Source: Neisseriaceae bacterium
Lineage (GTDB): Bacteria > Pseudomonadota > Gammaproteobacteria > Burkholderiales > UBA11063
Assembly (NCBI GenBank): GCA_947499925.1
Contig: CANMQR010000026.1
Span: 1-7,059 of the forward strand
Direction: 5' to 3'
DNA: 7,059 nt
This document shows, one piece after another, positions 4,591 to 7,059 of the stretch (its first letter is position 1; every line of letters begins with the position of its first letter). A program made the position numbers and the translations under genes. The notes under the pieces were generated by a model. It did no database searches. It saw only the letters and a list, made by a program, of their open reading frames with translations, and was not told where the DNA came from.

Positions 4591-6495
4591 TTATTTAAAA
4601 ATACTGTTAAATACCTTTGTAACTCCCTGTTTTACAGCATTGTTGGCAGCTGGTATCTGATTATTAATAGCAGATGCGGCCTCGTTTTTTACAATTGATT
4701 TGACTTGCTCTGAGTTACTCTTAACAAAATATTCAAGCAATTGTTTTTGAATAGATATCCAGTCTAGTGAGCCATTCAAATTATCTATCTTACCGCTTAA
4801 GGTATAAGTATAAGTTATACGGTTTAGTATAGTATTCTTTTGAGCTGCAAGTAGTCGGCTATTTATTGTATATTTCATAGTTTGGTTATTTAAATTAATT
4901 TCACCATTACCAGTATTTAAAAGGCTAGGGCCACTTAGTTTATAACTAGCAGGATTTACAACGCCATTATTAATTACAATGTTTGCATTTAAGCTACCCA
5001 GATTGGTCTTTTCGGAATAATTCTTATTTCCTGGAGCAAGTGCTTTATCTACAATTGCCTGCATTTTTTTAATAGTATTGCCAATTTCAACTGACTTAGT
5101 GAGTTTTTGCATGGTGCTACCATTAGAAAGATCACCAGAAGAGGTAAGAGTATTATCTAACTGCGTTACCAAGCTGTCTAAATTAAATCCAGAAATAGTA
5201 ATATTATTTACTTTTATTTGTTGTTTAGCATTTAAACTACCAATACCTTTATTAATGCTAGTAGAACCGTTGGCATTAATGTCACTTAATAATATTTGAA
5301 ACCCTTTAGTATTTACAATATTCGATAATTCGAATCTGTTAATACTTAAATCTTGGTTAGTTTTAAGAGGTTGTATTGAGCTTACATTGATATTACCTGA
5401 AATATTAGTATCAGTTATTTTTACAAGTAATTTGTTTAGGTTAATGCTACTACTTGTGCCTTGTATATTACTTTGAAAACTTACTTGGTTAAGAAAGCTT
5501 TTATTTGGAATATCAATTGGTTTTATTCCTGCTGCGGATGTTAATTTATTAAGCGAGAATGTTGGAATATTGATATCACCTCTAAATTCTGGTTTATTCA
5601 GATTTTTAACGTTAATATTTATAAAACCTTGCATGATATCAGCAAATTTGAAAGAAGTATCCTTGATAGTCATATTTGACATATCACCTTTAAATGAAGT
5701 AGTGAAGTCTATGTTATGGAATAATGGTTTATCCAATTGAGGGTCTGCTTTATTAAGCTTTCTCATAACTTCACCTAAAGCTATAACGTGTAAATCAATT
5801 TTACCGTTATATTTAGGCGTGGTAAATCCATCTAAATTAAAATTTATTGTACCCTTTAGTGCTTTTGAGAAATCAAATTCAGCATCTTTAATATCTACAG
5901 TTTCTTTGTCAGTATTCAGACTAATTATGCCATCATACTTTGTAGTTATACTTAGATCAAAATTATCAGCTTTATAATGGCTGCTTCCCTTCAAATCATT
6001 GTAGGAGATTGTTGAGTGAGTAATGGCAAATTTACTTAATTGCAAATTAAGCGGGGATGATTCACTTGATTCATTGGTATTTAAATTTTGAGGAGTATTT
6101 GATTTAAACGTCCAGTTATTTAGGGAACCGTTTTTAATTAGGTCCAAATTTAGTCCATCTAAGGTTATGCTATTAATGATTATCGAATGATGAAGTAATG
6201 GTAATAATTGCACCGAAACATCTGCATAATTTAATGATATTAAATTTGGGGTAGCAAAATCACTTGGATTTGATAGGCTAACTTTTTCAATACGTAGCCC
6301 GATATTAGGCCAAAGTTTCCAAGTGATATCACCATCTAAACTAAGCTTACGTCCCGTACTATCATTAACAGCTTTAATTATTATTGGTTTATATGAGTTT
6401 GGGTCAACCAATGTAACAAGGGCTACTAACCCTAAAGCAATAACACCAATTAATATCAAAAAAGCTAAAGCTATGATTTTTACAAACTTATTCAT
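4591..6495 (-). CDS. AsmA family protein (inner-membrane-anchored, periplasmic)
   Basis: The 634-residue product is close in length to E. coli AsmA (617). One N-terminal membrane segment (about residues 5-30) is followed by the family hallmark region DPNSYKPIIIKAV, TGRKLSLDGDITWKLWPNIGLRIEKVSLSNP and DVSVQLLPLLHHSIIINSITLDGLNL. The middle is repetitive beta-rich sequence. Near the C-terminus, TNLGSLNANIVINNGVV and LSGPSLLNTGNGEINL match the AsmA C-terminal domain. AsmA-like proteins belong to the bridge-like lipid-transfer group, with a beta-groove thought to carry phospholipid between inner and outer membranes; AsmA itself was found through effects on outer-membrane protein assembly. The start ATG (6493-6495) is supported by the signal-anchor beginning MNKFVKIIALAF, although its Shine-Dalgarno (AAAGAA) is weak. 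No hairpin terminator follows, only AT-rich sequence, so transcripts may run into the phasin gene. The family is certain; which AsmA paralogue this is remains open. Confidence 0.9.
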   Translation of the reverse strand: MNKFVKIIALAFLILIGVIALGLVALVTLVDPNSYKPIIIKAVNDSTGRKLSLDGDITWKLWPNIGLRIEKVSLSNPSDFATPNLISLNYADVSVQLLPLLHHSIIINSITLDGLNLDLIKNGSLNNWTFKSNTPQNLNTNESSESSPLNLQLSKFAITHSTISYNDLKGSSHYKADNFDLSITTKYDGIISLNTDKETVDIKDAEFDFSKALKGTINFNLDGFTTPKYNGKIDLHVIALGEVMRKLNKADPQLDKPLFHNIDFTTSFKGDMSNMTIKDTSFKFADIMQGFININVKNLNKPEFRGDINIPTFSLNKLTSAAGIKPIDIPNKSFLNQVSFQSNIQGTSSSINLNKLLVKITDTNISGNINVSSIQPLKTNQDLSINRFELSNIVNTKGFQILLSDINANGSTSINKGIGSLNAKQQIKVNNITISGFNLDSLVTQLDNTLTSSGDLSNGSTMQKLTKSVEIGNTIKKMQAIVDKALAPGNKNYSEKTNLGSLNANIVINNGVVNPASYKLSGPSLLNTGNGEINLNNQTMKYTINSRLLAAQKNTILNRITYTYTLSGKIDNLNGSLDWISIQKQLLEYFVKSNSEQVKSIVKNEAASAINNQIPAANNAVKQGVTKVFNSIFK

Positions 6496-6613
6496 GTTGG
6501 TTTTTCTTTAAAATTAAATTAATACCTACATTATAACAAATTATAGCGGTATTCTATTAATATAAGTTATAATCTCAGATTAAATTACATTAATTTATGA
6601 TAAGGAAGTAATA
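6496..6613. promoter_or_regulatory. Divergent promoter region between the asmA-type gene and ppiB
   Basis: This 118-base, very AT-rich gap separates two genes transcribed away from each other, so it must hold both promoters. On the - strand two perfect TATAAT boxes occur at 6530-6535 and 6540-6545. On the + strand TATAAT lies at 6568-6573, 40 bases before the ppiB start. None has a convincing -35 box at 16-18 bases, so I cannot say which is used. Confidence 0.45.
6602..6608 (+). promoter_or_regulatory. Ribosome binding site of ppiB
   Basis: AAGGAAG lies five bases before ATG 6614-6616, a good Shine-Dalgarno at normal spacing. It supports this start even though the protein then begins about 12 residues before the family core. 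Confidence 0.7.
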
Positions 6614-7059
6614 ATGACAACAAATCAACATAATGCAAATATAGTTAAAGCAGTTTTAAATACTAATCATGGTTCGATTGAACTTGAATTAAATGCAGAA
6701 AAAGCACCTATTACTGTTGCGAATTTTGTAGAGTATATAAAATCAGGTCATTATAATGGAACAATTTTTCATAGAGTAATTGATGGTTTTATGATTCAAG
6801 GTGGTGGATTTGATAAAAATATGCAACAAAAATCAACTCGTGCAGAAATCAAAAATGAAGCTAACAATGGTTTAAAAAATGATCAATACACGATTGCAAT
6901 GGCGAGAACACAAGCTCCGCACTCAGCTTCAGCTCAGTTTTTTATTAATTTGAAGAATAATAGTTTTCTGAATTTCACTTCAGAAGATATGCATGGGTGG
7001 GGTTATGCAGTATTTGGACGCGTAACTAATGGTAGTGATGTGGTTGAAAAAATTAAACA
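6614..7059 (+). CDS. ppiB: Peptidyl-prolyl cis-trans isomerase B (cyclophilin), 3'-partial
   Basis: The gene is open from ATG 6614 to the window end, giving 148 complete codons. It catalyses cis-trans isomerisation of X-Pro bonds during protein folding. Cyclophilin signatures appear in order: [43 protein letters not shown] (containing the catalytic Arg of FHRV), [32 protein letters not shown] and [10 protein letters not shown]. The sequence follows E. coli PpiB (164 aa) closely, so perhaps 25-30 residues are missing. There is no signal peptide, so it should be cytoplasmic like PpiB rather than periplasmic like PpiA. A polar N-terminal extension of about 12 residues precedes the core. It is transcribed away from the asmA-type gene, and no functional link to it is evident. 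Confidence 0.95.
   Translation, partial: MTTNQHNANIVKAVLNTNHGSIELELNAEKAPITVANFVEYIKSGHYNGTIFHRVIDGFMIQGGGFDKNMQQKSTRAEIKNEANNGLKNDQYTIAMARTQAPHSASAQFFINLKNNSFLNFTSEDMHGWGYAVFGRVTNGSDVVEKIK

Noticed and set aside
4575..4610. AT-rich inverted sequence after the asmA-type stop as a terminator
   Set aside because: Only A/T pairs (TTTAAA repeats) with no G/C stem, so a stable terminator hairpin is unlikely.
5078..5299. 73-codon open frame on the + strand
   Set aside because: It is antisense to the AsmA-family coding region, has no Shine-Dalgarno of note, and its hydrophobic look comes from the opposite-strand codons.
6323..6511. 62-codon open frame on the + strand
   Set aside because: It is antisense to the AsmA N-terminus and signal anchor; the apparent hydrophobic stretch is a mirror of that segment.

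Overview
The window is AT-rich (roughly one third G+C by eye) and densely coded, with typical bacterial Shine-Dalgarno and sigma-70 signals. A polyhydroxyalkanoate (PHA) granule phasin, an AsmA-type envelope protein, a TolA/TonB-type protein, SelO and PpiB together point to a low-GC Gram-negative proteobacterium. A beta- or gammaproteobacterium is my best guess; I cannot fix the genus from this sequence.

Positions 1-3581 (+ strand) hold a tight three-gene cluster. First is the 3' part of a gene that reads without a stop from the end of an HAD-type phosphoserine phosphatase domain into a complete D-3-phosphoglycerate dehydrogenase (SerA). It therefore looks like a fused SerB-SerA enzyme carrying the first and last steps of serine synthesis. 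Seven bases later comes a TolA/TonB-like energy-transducing protein. Its stop codon overlaps the start of selO, a protein AMPylator with all recognised catalytic residues. A rho-independent terminator follows at 3583-3611 and appears to work in both directions.

Positions 3582-6495 (mostly - strand) hold a phasin gene and an asmA-family gene. The phasin has its own strong promoter at 4546-4574. A 15-bp dyad fills the promoter spacer and is a good candidate operator for a PhaR-type PHA-sensing repressor. The second half of the phasin is built from 11-residue repeats. Its 3' untranslated region is unusually rich in inverted repeats and ends at the shared terminator.

Positions 6496-7059 hold a divergent promoter region and then the first ~148 codons of ppiB, a cytoplasmic cyclophilin, cut off by the window end.

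Most genes are well-known families. The parts most worth a second look are the SerB-SerA fusion in an apparently proteobacterial setting, the regulatory dyad in the phasin promoter, the undecad repeats of the phasin, and the structured phasin 3' UTR. I saw no mobile element, CRISPR array, tRNA or rRNA.
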